Shown: piece after piece, positions 10,031 through 19,682 of the stretch
How the letters are laid out: every line of letters starts with the position of its first letter
Position numbering within the stretch: the first letter of the stretch is position 1
Origin: Dokdonella sp.
GTDB taxonomy: Bacteria; Pseudomonadota; Gammaproteobacteria; Xanthomonadales; Rhodanobacteraceae
Direction of reading: 5' to 3'
Length of the DNA stretch: 64,000 nt
Assembly: GCA_024707225.1 (NCBI GenBank)
Contig: JANQAE010000003.1
Coordinates: 62,001-126,000 of the forward strand
Notes under the pieces: generated by a model
Databases searched by the model: none
Told to the model about the DNA's origin: nothing
What the model saw: only the letters and a program-made list of their open reading frames with translations
Translations under genes and position numbers: made by a program

Positions 10031-11041
10031 TCAACCGTCGAGGCGGGCGGCGATCGCCCTGGCGAAGTCGGCGGTGCTGCCGACGCCGCCGAGGTCGGGC
10101 GTCAGATGGTCCTGCGCGATGATCGTCTCGCGGATCGCGTCGCGCACGCGCGCGGCCGCCTCGATCTGGCCGAGATGGCCGAGCATCTGCACGGCGCCGA
10201 GCAGCAGCGCGCACGGATTGGCGATGCCCTTGCCGGCGATGTCCGGCGCCGAGCCGTGGACGGCCTCGAAGATCGCCGCATCGGTGCCGATGTTCGCGCC
10301 CGGCGCGAGGCCGAGCCCGCCGACGAGGCCCGCACACAGATCCGAGATGATGTCGCCGAACAGGTTGGTCGTGACGATCACGTCGAACTGCTGCGGGTTC
10401 ATGACCAGCTGCATGCAGGTGTTGTCGACGATCATCTCGTTGCAGACGATGTCCGGATACTCGGCGGCGACGTCGCGGCCCACCTTCAGGAACAGGCCCG
10501 AGGTGGTCTTCATGATGTTGGCCTTGTGGACCAGGGTCACCTTCTTGCGCCGCTCGCGCCGCGCCAGCTCGAACGCGTAGCGGATGATGCGCTCGGACCC
10601 GTGGCGCGTGATGCGGATCACGCCTTGCGCGGTCTGACCGTCCTCGGACAGCGTCTGGCCTTCCGATCCGTAGGCGCCCTCGGTGTTCTCGCGCACGGTG
10701 ATGATGTCGATGCCGTCGTAGCGCGCGCGCGTGCCGGGAATCGTGATCGCCGGCCGCACGTTGGCGTACAGGTCGAACCGGCGCCGCAGCTCCACGTTGA
10801 GCGAGCTGAAGCCGCCGCCGATCGGCGTCGTCAGCGGTCCCTTCAGCGCGACGCGGTGGCGGCCGATCGCATCGAGCGTGGCCTGCGGCAGCAACTCGCC
10901 GCAGCGCGCCTGCGCGGCCAGCCCGGCATCGACGAAGTCGTAGCTCAGGCCGAGGCCGAGCGCGTCGACGACGGCGAGCGTCGCATCCATGATTTCAGGG
11001 CCAATGCCGTCGCCGCGGATGACCGCGATCGTCTTGTTCAT
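10031..11041 (-). CDS. NAD-dependent isocitrate dehydrogenase (IDH3-like) / isopropylmalate dehydrogenase family
   Basis: TIAVIRGDGIGPEIMDATL, NVRPAITIPGT, TVRENTEGAYG, NLFGDIISDLCAGLVGGLGLAPGANIG. Confidence 0.88.
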   Translation of the reverse strand: MNKTIAVIRGDGIGPEIMDATLAVVDALGLGLSYDFVDAGLAAQARCGELLPQATLDAIGRHRVALKGPLTTPIGGGFSSLNVELRRRFDLYANVRPAITIPGTRARYDGIDIITVRENTEGAYGSEGQTLSEDGQTAQGVIRITRHGSERIIRYAFELARRERRKKVTLVHKANIMKTTSGLFLKVGRDVAAEYPDIVCNEMIVDNTCMQLVMNPQQFDVIVTTNLFGDIISDLCAGLVGGLGLAPGANIGTDAAIFEAVHGSAPDIAGKGIANPCALLLGAVQMLGHLGQIEAAARVRDAIRETIIAQDHLTPDLGGVGSTADFARAIAARLDG

Positions 11042-11124
11042 CGGATTCAAACTCCTGGAACGGGGGGAGGAAAACGGAGGGGGCGCCACTTGAGGCGCCG
11101 CGCGCAGACGCGCATTATCGCCAA

Positions 11125-12264
11125 ATGAGCGTTTTCCGCCCACTGCGCCGATCCGCGCGGCCGTTCGCCGCGGGCCTCTGCCTGGCCGCCTGCCTCGCGC
11201 TCGCGCCGCCGGACGCGGCCGCGCAGGGTTCGATGGAGATCGCGCTCGAATCGCCCTCGTCGAGCTCGCCGACGCTCGCGCCGAGCGTGCGCATCGGCGG
11301 CAGCTGGCCCGACAGCTGCGTCCCGCGGATTCAGAGCACGCGTCTGGCCGGCGCCGAGATCGATCTGGTCGCGCGCACCGCGACGCTCGGCTGCCGCGCC
11401 GGCACGACCGCCTACGAACAGCGCGCCAATCCGGCCCTGCAGGCCGGTCTGCTGCATCTTCCGGCGCGCGTCTACGCCGTGCGTGCGTATCTGGCGCGCG
11501 GCACGCAGACGCCGGTGCTGAGCCGCTTCGCGCTGCTCGACGCGACCGAGAACGATCCGGCACCGGCGGTCGAGAACGGCTTCTGGTGGACCGTCGCGCT
11601 CGGCGGCGAGGATGTGCCGGCGCTCGCCGGCAGCGGCATCAGCCTGGAACGGCAGGGCGACCAGCTCGCGGTCGGCCTGTTCGGTTTCGACGACGCCGGC
11701 AGCGCGACCTGGTTCTTCGGCAGTGCCCGGCTCGAAGGTCGCATCGCGCGTGTCGCCCTGGTGCGGCTGCGCGACGGCGAAGAGCCGTTCGGCGAGGTAT
11801 CGGCCCGACCGGTCGCCGAGAGCGGCCCGGAGCTGCTGATCGCGTTCGAAGGTCCGGCCCAGGCCAAGGCCTGGCTGGTGCGCCCGTCGCCGACCGGCGC
11901 GGGCGATGCGATCGACGTGCGTCCGCTGGTCCTGCAGCGCAGTGCATTCGGCAGCGGCGCGCCCGGCCAGGGCTGGCTCGGCCGCTGGGTGTCGGTCGGC
12001 GAAGCCGACCGCTCCCGCGTCCGGCTGTTCGATTTCGGCCGGCTCAGCAGCGAGGACGGCGAGAGCTTCCGCGTCGAGGACGCGCAGTCGGGCCTGTCGC
12101 TGTCATGCCGCCTGGGCCTGCGTCCGGCCGAGCAGCCGCCGGCGACCTGCACGCTGTACGACCAGTCCACCGTGCTCGCGGTGTTCGACCGGATCGGGAT
12201 CGACCGGCTCGAGGGCCGCAGCGCCGACGGCGAACGCCTGCGTCTGGTCCGCGTCGCCGACTGA
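11125..12264 (+). CDS. Secreted hypothetical protein with WW...FGFDDAG module
   Basis: Signal peptide AAGLCLAACLALAPPDAAAQ; ENGFWWTV...SGISLERQGDQLAVGLFGFDDAGSATWFF. Confidence 0.65.
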   Translation: MSVFRPLRRSARPFAAGLCLAACLALAPPDAAAQGSMEIALESPSSSSPTLAPSVRIGGSWPDSCVPRIQSTRLAGAEIDLVARTATLGCRAGTTAYEQRANPALQAGLLHLPARVYAVRAYLARGTQTPVLSRFALLDATENDPAPAVENGFWWTVALGGEDVPALAGSGISLERQGDQLAVGLFGFDDAGSATWFFGSARLEGRIARVALVRLRDGEEPFGEVSARPVAESGPELLIAFEGPAQAKAWLVRPSPTGAGDAIDVRPLVLQRSAFGSGAPGQGWLGRWVSVGEADRSRVRLFDFGRLSSEDGESFRVEDAQSGLSLSCRLGLRPAEQPPATCTLYDQSTVLAVFDRIGIDRLEGRSADGERLRLVRVAD

Positions 12265-12293
12265 CCGCGCCGCCCGCTCCGCTCGGGCCGACA

Positions 12294-12551
12294 TCAGCCC
12301 GCAATCAGCCCGTCGAGCCTGCCTGAGCGCTCGGCCGCGACCAGATCGTCGAAACCGCCGACGTGGGTGCCGTTGATGAAGATCTGCGGCACGGTCCGGC
12401 GGCCGCCGCTGCGTTCGAGCATCAGCGTGCGCTGCTGCGGATCGGTGTCGATGCGCACCTCGCGATAGCTCAGGCCCTTGCGGTCGAGAAACTGCTTGGC
12501 CGCCACGCAATAGGGGCAGATCGCGGTCGAATAGATTTCCACATCGGTCAT
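12294..12551 (-). CDS. grxC: Glutaredoxin 3
   Basis: MTDVEIYSTAICPYCVAAKQFLDRKG...RRTVPQIFINGTHVGGFDDL. Confidence 0.92.
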   Translation of the reverse strand: MTDVEIYSTAICPYCVAAKQFLDRKGLSYREVRIDTDPQQRTLMLERSGGRRTVPQIFINGTHVGGFDDLVAAERSGRLDGLIAG

Positions 12552-12671
12552 GGTCGCTTCCAGATGAATCGCGGCTGTCCGCAACGGGGCCGCGCTGGCA
12601 GGGGGAACCTCGCTGCGCTATGGTGGTCCGAACTCGAGCGCGCTCGGCGCCACCTCGTTCAACTGCCCTCC

Positions 12672-14429
12672 ATGGTCGTGGTCACCTTGAGCAAATTCAA
12701 CTGGCTGCCGGTCACCGCCCTGGCCGTCTGCGCCGGGCTCGCCGGCGCCCGTGTCGACGCGCACGAAACCAGCGGCGTCAAGCTGCCGGACATCGGCAGC
12801 TCGGCCGGCGAGCTGGCGATGCCGCGCGAGATGCAGGACTACGGCGCCAGCATGCTGCACGAGATGCGGGCGATGAACTACATCCTCGACGACCCGTTGC
12901 TCAACGACTACCTCGACGGACTCGGCCATCGCCTGGTCGCGCAGAGCGATCGCCCGGACCTGCCGTTCACGTTCTTCATCGTGCGCGACAACGACATCAA
13001 CGCGTTCGCCGCGCCGGGCGGCTACATCGGCGCCAATGCCGGCCTGATCACCGCGATGAACCGCGAGGACGAGTTCGCCGCGGTCATCGCGCACGAGATC
13101 GCCCACGTCACGCAGCAGCACCTGCTGCGCGCGTACGAGGACATGAAGAAGTCGAGCATCCCGATCACGCTGGCGATGCTCGGCCTGATGATCGCCGGTG
13201 CCGGCCGCGGCGACGACACCGCGCCGGCCGCGCTGATGAGCGGCACCGCGCTGATCCAGCAGCGGCAGATCAATTTCACGCGCAAGGACGAGATCGAGGC
13301 CGACCGCATCGGCATCCAGACGCTGGCGCGCGCCGGCTTCGATCCGGTCGCGATGGCCGACACGTTCGCGACGCTGGGCCGGACCATGCGCGTCAACGGC
13401 ATCGACGTGCCGGAATTCCTGCGCACGCACCCGATCGACACCAACCGCATCGCCGACGCCAAGGCGCGCGCCGGACAGATGGACACCTGCGGCTACGTCA
13501 ACGGCGTGCTCGACCGCTGCGTCGGTGCCGGTGCCGGTGCCGACGCCGCGGCGACGCCACCGCCGATCCGCACGCCGTTCGGCCCGGCGGCCGCGTCGGT
13601 GGCCTCGACCGGCCCGGTCACGATCAGCCCGAACCTGTCGCGGCTGGACCGCAGCGGCTCGCGCGACACGTTCCTGCTGATGCGCGAGCGCGTCCGCGTG
13701 CTGTCGGCGCGCTCACCGGCTGCGATGGTCGGCTACTACGCCGACAGCCTGAAGTCCAACCCCGAATTCGACACGGCCGCCAACCGCTACGGCTACGGCC
13801 TGGCGCTGACGCGCGCGCGCCAGCTCGACCGAGCGATCGCCGAGCTGCGCAAGCTGGCCGAGGCCCAGCCCGGCCAGGCGACGTTCCAGCTCGCGCTGGC
13901 CAACGCCGAGGATCATGCCGGCCGGCACGCCGACGCCGAGCGGCGCTACGCGGAGCTGCACGAGGACTATCCGGGCAATCGCGCGATCAGCCTGGCCTAT
14001 GCCGACTCGCTGCTGTCGCGCGGCCAGGACAAGAGCGCGCGTCAGGCGCAGAACCTGCTGCGCCCGCTGCTCGACAGCTACAGCGACGATCCGGACCTGC
14101 AGACCAGCTACGCGCGCGCCTGCGAGCTGGCCGGCGATCCGATCCGTGCCGCCGAGGCCTATGCCGAGGCCGCCTGGCTGAAGGGCCGAGCCGAGGACGC
14201 CCTGAACCAGCTCAAGGCGCTGACCGGCAAGGAAGGGCTGGACTACTACCAGCGTGCGCGCGTCGAGGCGCGCATCACCGCGATGACGCCGCTGGTGCTC
14301 GAGCTGCGCCGGCGCGGCACCAAGCCCGGCGACGGCCAGCAGGGCGGGTCGCTGACCGAGCCGACGCTGTCGGTCTCGCGCCCGCGCGACCCGCTGTCAT
14401 CGGGCCGTAACAGTTACCCGTTGCAATAA
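12672..14429 (+). CDS. bepA: M48 family metalloprotease with TPR region (BepA-like)
   Basis: AAVIAHEIAHVTQQH, EIEADRIGIQTLARAGFDP, C-terminal TPR-like repeats. Confidence 0.85.
   Translation: MVVVTLSKFNWLPVTALAVCAGLAGARVDAHETSGVKLPDIGSSAGELAMPREMQDYGASMLHEMRAMNYILDDPLLNDYLDGLGHRLVAQSDRPDLPFTFFIVRDNDINAFAAPGGYIGANAGLITAMNREDEFAAVIAHEIAHVTQQHLLRAYEDMKKSSIPITLAMLGLMIAGAGRGDDTAPAALMSGTALIQQRQINFTRKDEIEADRIGIQTLARAGFDPVAMADTFATLGRTMRVNGIDVPEFLRTHPIDTNRIADAKARAGQMDTCGYVNGVLDRCVGAGAGADAAATPPPIRTPFGPAAASVASTGPVTISPNLSRLDRSGSRDTFLLMRERVRVLSARSPAAMVGYYADSLKSNPEFDTAANRYGYGLALTRARQLDRAIAELRKLAEAQPGQATFQLALANAEDHAGRHADAERRYAELHEDYPGNRAISLAYADSLLSRGQDKSARQAQNLLRPLLDSYSDDPDLQTSYARACELAGDPIRAAEAYAEAAWLKGRAEDALNQLKALTGKEGLDYYQRARVEARITAMTPLVLELRRRGTKPGDGQQGGSLTEPTLSVSRPRDPLSSGRNSYPLQ
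14394..14411 (+). promoter_or_regulatory. Candidate Pho box upstream of phoB, inside the 3' end of the M48 gene
   Basis: CTGTCAT-CGGG-CCGTAAC: two 7-mers spaced 4 nt; -10-like AATAAT at 14425-14430; phoB start at 14472. Confidence 0.55.
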
Positions 14430-14471
14430 TCGCGTCATGAATGCCGATTCCGGCAGCTACGGCAGCGAAAC

Positions 14472-15161
14472 GTGCAGAAGAACATCCTGATCGTCGAAGA
14501 CGAGCCCGCCATCCGCGACATGGTCGCCTTCGCGCTGCGCAAGGCCGGCATGGACGCGATGCACGCCACCGACGCCCGCACCGCGCAGAGCGCGATCGGC
14601 GAACGCGTGCCGGACCTGATCCTGCTCGACTGGATGCTGCCCGGCATCAGCGGCCTGGATCTGGCGCGGCGCCTGCGCAAGGACGAGCTGACGCGCGAGG
14701 TGCCGATCATCATGCTGACTGCGCGCGGCGAGGAGACCGACCGCGTCAGCGGCCTGGACGCCGGCGTCGACGATTACGTCGTCAAGCCGTTCTCGACGCG
14801 CGAACTGGTCGCGCGGATCCGCGCGGTGATGCGCCGCACGCACGGCGAGGACGTCGAGGGCGTCATCGAGCTCGGCGGCCTGCGCATCGACGGCGCCGCG
14901 CACCGCGTCTACGCCAACGACCAGCCGCTGCAGATCGGCCCGACCGAATACCGCCTGCTGCACTTCTTCATGACCCACGCCGAGCGCGTCTACACGCGCA
15001 GCCAGCTGCTCGACCACGTCTGGGGCGGCGGCGTCTACGTCGAGGAGCGCACCGTCGACGTGCACATCCGCCGGCTGCGCAAGACGCTCGAGCCGAGCGG
15101 CCACGACGCGCTGGTACAGACCGTGCGCGGCGCCGGCTACCGCTTCTCGACCAGCGTGTGA
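14472..15161 (+). CDS. phoB: Phosphate regulon response regulator PhoB
   Basis: [34 protein letters not shown], winged helix [15 protein letters not shown]...[13 protein letters not shown]; followed by phoR. Confidence 0.92.
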   Translation: MQKNILIVEDEPAIRDMVAFALRKAGMDAMHATDARTAQSAIGERVPDLILLDWMLPGISGLDLARRLRKDELTREVPIIMLTARGEETDRVSGLDAGVDDYVVKPFSTRELVARIRAVMRRTHGEDVEGVIELGGLRIDGAAHRVYANDQPLQIGPTEYRLLHFFMTHAERVYTRSQLLDHVWGGGVYVEERTVDVHIRRLRKTLEPSGHDALVQTVRGAGYRFSTSV

Positions 15162-15249
15162 GCGCCGCTTTCGCGCGAGCCCCGCTTCGATCCTCCGACC
15201 ACCGCGGCGCAGGCGTGACGGATCGCGGCGACCGTGACCGCACTCACCC

Positions 15250-16578
15250 GTGCGCGTGCCGCCCGGTTATCCGCCCATGCTGACCGGTGCCTGGCGGGCC
15301 ACGCTGTGGCGCCTGCTCGGCCTGGTCGCGGCTGCGGCCGCGATCGGCGCCTGGTTCGGCCGGCCGGCCCTGGCCGCGCTGATCGTTCTCGCCGCGTGGA
15401 CGGCACTGATGCTGCACCGGCTCCATCGCCTGTGCCGCATGCTCGATTCGCGCGCCCTGCTGCGCCCCGCACCGGGGCGCGACCCGTGGAGCCGCATCGG
15501 TCAGCACCTCGCGCAGCGGCAGCGCGCCTCGCGGCGCACCCGACGGCGCCTGATCGAGCAGCTGCGCAGCTTCCGTGACGCCGCCGCGGCCCTGCCGGAT
15601 GGCGTCGTCGCGCTCGATCCGGAGCGCCGCATCGTCTGGTTCAACGCGGCCGCGCGCGACCTGCTCGGCCTGGACCCGCGACACGACGGCGGCGCCGAGA
15701 TCACCCACCTGCTGCGCGCGCCGCGCGTCGTGCAATGGTTCGCCGAAGGCGCCGAAACCCCGCTGACCGACGTCGCCTCGCCGGCCGACGATCACGTGCG
15801 CCTGAGCCTGCGCAGCATCCCGTACGCGGACGCGCGCAGCCTGCTGGTCGCGCGCGACATCAGCCAGCTGCAGCGGCTCGAACAGGTCCGCCGCGATTTC
15901 GTCGCCAACGTCTCGCACGAACTGCGCACGCCGTTGACGGTCGTGCACGGCTACCTCGACATGATCGAGCCGGAAAGCCTGCCCGAGTACGAGCCGATCC
16001 TGCGCGAGCTGCGCCTGCAGTCGCGCCGCATGACGCAGATCGTCGAGGACCTGCTGACGCTGTCGCGGCTCGAGGCGCAGCAGAGCACGCCGGACGAGCG
16101 CGTGATCATGGCCGCCCTGCTCGAGTCGCTGCGTCGCGAAGGCCTCGCCCTGAGCCAGGGGCGCCACTCGATCGTGCTCGAGCGCGTCGGCGACCGCGAC
16201 CTGGCCGGGTCGACCAAGGATCTGCACAGCGCGTTCTCGAACCTGCTCAGCAATGCGGTGCGCTACACGCCCGACGGCGGCCGCATCGTACTGCGCTGGG
16301 AATGCGACGAGGACGGCGGACGCATGACGGTCAGCGACACCGGCCCGGGCATCCCGGCGCAGCATCTGCCGCGCCTGACCGAACGCTTCTATCGCGTCTC
16401 GACCAGCCGCTCGCGCGAGAGCGGCGGCACCGGCCTGGGCCTGTCGATCGTCAAGCACGTGCTGATGCTGCACCAGGCCCATCTGGAAATTCACAGCGAG
16501 GTCGGCGTCGGCAGCCGCTTCGTCTGCGTGTTCGGCCCCGAGCGCCTGCTCCCGGCCGCGCCGCCGCAGGCATCGTGA
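15250..16578 (+). CDS. phoR: Phosphate regulon sensor histidine kinase PhoR
   Basis: FVANVSHELRTPLTVVHGYLD, NLLSNAVRYTPDGG, SGGTGLGLSIVKHVL; adjacent to phoB. Confidence 0.92.
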   Translation: MRVPPGYPPMLTGAWRATLWRLLGLVAAAAAIGAWFGRPALAALIVLAAWTALMLHRLHRLCRMLDSRALLRPAPGRDPWSRIGQHLAQRQRASRRTRRRLIEQLRSFRDAAAALPDGVVALDPERRIVWFNAAARDLLGLDPRHDGGAEITHLLRAPRVVQWFAEGAETPLTDVASPADDHVRLSLRSIPYADARSLLVARDISQLQRLEQVRRDFVANVSHELRTPLTVVHGYLDMIEPESLPEYEPILRELRLQSRRMTQIVEDLLTLSRLEAQQSTPDERVIMAALLESLRREGLALSQGRHSIVLERVGDRDLAGSTKDLHSAFSNLLSNAVRYTPDGGRIVLRWECDEDGGRMTVSDTGPGIPAQHLPRLTERFYRVSTSRSRESGGTGLGLSIVKHVLMLHQAHLEIHSEVGVGSRFVCVFGPERLLPAAPPQAS

Positions 16579-17489
16579 TGCGCGCGGCCGCGTGGGTCTG
16601 GGCCGCGCTGCTGATCGGCACCGGCGCGGCGGCCGAGCCGCTGTCGGGCACGCTGACCAGCGCCGGGTCGGATACGTTGAGCGCGCTGTTCGCGCACTGG
16701 TCGCGCGATTTCGCGCGCGCGCATCCGCAGGTGCGGATCCAGGAACAGGGCCTGGGTTCGACCAGCGCGGTGCTCGCGCTGATCGAGGGCGCGGCCGATC
16801 TCGGCCCGATGAGCCGGCCGATGAGCGACGAGGAGGAAACCTTGTTCGAACGGCGGCACGGCCACCGTCCGTCGCGCATCGTGATCGCCTATGACGCCGT
16901 CGCGGTGTTCGTGCACCCGGACAATCCGCTGCGCACGCTCGATCTGGCGCAGCTGGACGGCCTGTACGCGGCCGAGCCGCGCTGCGGCGGCACGCCGCTG
17001 CGCGTCTGGGGCGAGGCCGGCGTGGACGGGCCGCTCGCGTCACGACGGGTGCTGCCGATCGGCCGCAACGCCGCATCGGGCACGGCGGCGTTCTTCCGCG
17101 ACCGCGCGCTGTGCGGCGGCGAGTACCGCGCCGACGTCGTCGCCTGGCCCGGCAGCGGCGCGACCGTGGCCGCGGTCGGCGCGCAGCGGGCGGCGATCGG
17201 CTACGCGCCGGTCGGCCTCGTCAATGCCCAGGTCCGCACGCTCGCGCTGACCGCGGCGCACGGCCTGCCGGTCGCGATCGACGCGCAGACGGTGCGCTCG
17301 GGCCGCTATCCGCTGTCGCGCGCGCTGTACGTCTACTACAACCGCCTCCCGCAACGCGCCCTGCCCGCCCTGCGCACCGCCTTTCTGGCGTACACGCTTT
17401 CGTCAGAAGGACAGGCTATCGTGGCCGAGGAAGGTTTCATCCCGCTGGCCGCCGACGAAGCGGCCGCGCAACGCCTGCAACTGGAATGA
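16578..17489 (+). CDS. PstS-like phosphate-binding periplasmic protein
   Basis: Signal peptide; SGTLTSAGSDTLSALFAHWSRDFARAHPQVRIQEQGLGSTSAVLALIEGAADLGPMSRPM; ATGA overlap with phoR. Confidence 0.85.
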   Translation: MRAAAWVWAALLIGTGAAAEPLSGTLTSAGSDTLSALFAHWSRDFARAHPQVRIQEQGLGSTSAVLALIEGAADLGPMSRPMSDEEETLFERRHGHRPSRIVIAYDAVAVFVHPDNPLRTLDLAQLDGLYAAEPRCGGTPLRVWGEAGVDGPLASRRVLPIGRNAASGTAAFFRDRALCGGEYRADVVAWPGSGATVAAVGAQRAAIGYAPVGLVNAQVRTLALTAAHGLPVAIDAQTVRSGRYPLSRALYVYYNRLPQRALPALRTAFLAYTLSSEGQAIVAEEGFIPLAADEAAAQRLQLE

Positions 17490-19570
17490 GCATGTCGACG
17501 ATCGCCGCGCCGGACCTGGCCGACCCGAGCCTCTACCTCAATCGCGAACTGGCCCAGCTGGAGTTCAACTTCCGCGTACTGGCGCAGGCCGAGGACCCCT
17601 CCGTGCCGCTGCTCGAGCGGCTGCGCTACCTGTGCATCTCGTGCACGAACCTCGACGAGTTCTTCGAGGTGCGCGTGGCGATCCTCAAGCATCACCACGC
17701 GTTCGGCGACGTGCGGCCGGGGCCGGACGGCATGTCGGCCAGCGACGTACTGGCGCGGATCCGCGAGCGCACGCTGGCCCTGGTCAAGGCGCAGTACGAC
17801 TTCTTCAACGACGTGCTGCTGCCGGCGCTCGACGCCGAGGGCATCCGCTTCGTCGCGCGCGACGCCTGGAACGCCAAGCAGCGCGGCTGGCTGCAGGGCT
17901 ATTTCCGCAACGAGATCCTGCCGGTGCTCTCGCCGCTCGGCCTGGATCCGGCGCATCCGTTTCCGCGCATCCTCAACAAGAGCCTGAACCTGGCCGTCGT
18001 GCTGAAGGGCAAGGACGCGTTCGGCCGCGACGGCAACATGGCCCTGGTCCGCGCGCCGCGTTCGCTGCCGCGCATCATCCGGCTGCCGGCCGAGGTCGCC
18101 GACAAGCCGTACGACTTCGTGTTCCTGTCGAGCATCCTGCACGAGTTCATGGACGAGATGTTTCCGGGCATGAAGGTGCGCGGCGCCTACCAGTTCCGCG
18201 TGACGCGCAACAGCGAGCTGTTCGTCGACGAGGAGGACGTGGAGAACCTGGCGCTGGCGCTGCGCGACGAGCTCAACACGCGCGGCTATGCCAGGCCGGT
18301 GCGGCTGGAGATCACCGAGCAGTGCCCGAAACCGATCGCGCGCATGCTGGTGCAGAACTTCGAGCTCGGCGAGCAGGACATCTACCGCTGCGGCGGTCCG
18401 GTCAACGTCAGCCGCATCAACACGATCTACGATCAGGTCGACCGGCCGGACCTCAAGTTTCCGTCGTTCGTGCAGCGCATCAGCAAGGCCGTCGCCGACG
18501 AGCGCAGCCTGTTCGAGGCGATCCGTGAGCGCGACGTGCTGCTGCACCATCCGTTCGAATCGTTCGCGACCGTGCTCGAGCTGCTGCGCCAGGCCAGCGT
18601 CGATCCGGATGTGCTGGCGATCAAGCAGACGCTGTACCGGGTCGGCAACAACTCGCCGATCGTCGATCACCTGATCGAGGCCGCGCGCAACGGCAAGGAC
18701 GTGACCGTCGTCGTCGAGCTGCGCGCGCGCTTCGACGAGGAGGCCAATCTCAAGCTCGCCAACCGCCTGCAGGAGGTCGGCGTACAGGTCGTCTACGGCG
18801 TGGTCGGCTACAAGACGCACGCCAAGATGCTGCTGGTGGTGCGGCGCGAACGCGGCGCGCTGCGCCGCTACGTGCATCTGGCGACCGGCAACTACCACCA
18901 GATGACCTCGCGGATCTACACCGACCTCGGCCTGATGACCGCGCATCCGGAGATCGGCGAGGACGCGCACCAGTTGTTCCTGCAGCTGTCGGGTCTCGGC
19001 ACGATCGTCAAGCTCAAGCGGCTGCTGCATTCGCCGTTCACGCTGCACGCCGGCATCATCGCGCGCATCCAGCGCGAGATCGACCACGCGCAGGCCGGCC
19101 GGCCTGCGCGGATCGTCGCCAAGATCAATGCGCTGAACGAGGAGGACGTCATCGAGCTGCTGTACCGCGCGTCGCGTGCGGGCGTGCAGATCGAGCTGAT
19201 CGTGCGCGGCGCCTGCACGCTGCGTCCGGGCCTGCCCGGCATCTCCGAGAACATCCGCGTGCGCTCGATCGTCGGCCGCTTCCTCGAGCACAGCCGCGTG
19301 TACTGGTTCCAGAACGGCGAGGAGCCCGAGATCTGGTGCGCCAGCGCCGACTGGATGGAACGCAACCTGCTGCGCCGGGTCGAGACCTGCTTCCCGCTGC
19401 TCGATCCGACGATCGCACGACGCGTCCACGACGAGGCGCTGACCAACTACCTGGCCGACAACCTGCAGGCCTGGAGGCTGCTGCCCGACGGCAGCTACGA
19501 GCGGATCACGCCGGGCGAGGACATGCCGCATTCGGCCCAGCAGTCGCTGCTGGCCAAGATCTGCGGCTGA
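17486..19570 (+). CDS. ppk1: Polyphosphate kinase 1
   Basis: LYLNRELAQLEFNFRVLAQAED, GNNSPIVDHLIEAARNGKDVTVVVELRARFDEEANL, YVHLATGNYHQMTSRIYTDLGLMTA. Confidence 0.95.
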   Translation: MSMSTIAAPDLADPSLYLNRELAQLEFNFRVLAQAEDPSVPLLERLRYLCISCTNLDEFFEVRVAILKHHHAFGDVRPGPDGMSASDVLARIRERTLALVKAQYDFFNDVLLPALDAEGIRFVARDAWNAKQRGWLQGYFRNEILPVLSPLGLDPAHPFPRILNKSLNLAVVLKGKDAFGRDGNMALVRAPRSLPRIIRLPAEVADKPYDFVFLSSILHEFMDEMFPGMKVRGAYQFRVTRNSELFVDEEDVENLALALRDELNTRGYARPVRLEITEQCPKPIARMLVQNFELGEQDIYRCGGPVNVSRINTIYDQVDRPDLKFPSFVQRISKAVADERSLFEAIRERDVLLHHPFESFATVLELLRQASVDPDVLAIKQTLYRVGNNSPIVDHLIEAARNGKDVTVVVELRARFDEEANLKLANRLQEVGVQVVYGVVGYKTHAKMLLVVRRERGALRRYVHLATGNYHQMTSRIYTDLGLMTAHPEIGEDAHQLFLQLSGLGTIVKLKRLLHSPFTLHAGIIARIQREIDHAQAGRPARIVAKINALNEEDVIELLYRASRAGVQIELIVRGACTLRPGLPGISENIRVRSIVGRFLEHSRVYWFQNGEEPEIWCASADWMERNLLRRVETCFPLLDPTIARRVHDEALTNYLADNLQAWRLLPDGSYERITPGEDMPHSAQQSLLAKICG

Positions 19571-19615
19571 TACCGCGCGCCCGTCCCCCGTCGCGACCGC
19601 CGCTCGCGCCGCCGC

Positions 19616-19643
19616 ACCGGCCGATGCACAGGCATCGGCCGGT
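19616..19643 (+). terminator. Hairpin between ppk1 and ppx
   Basis: Perfect 12-bp stem ACCGGCCGATGC-acag-GCATCGGCCGGT. Confidence 0.6.
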
Positions 19644-19682
19644 CTGCCACAATCGCCCCGTTCCCCCGCCTGCGCCCGCCGC

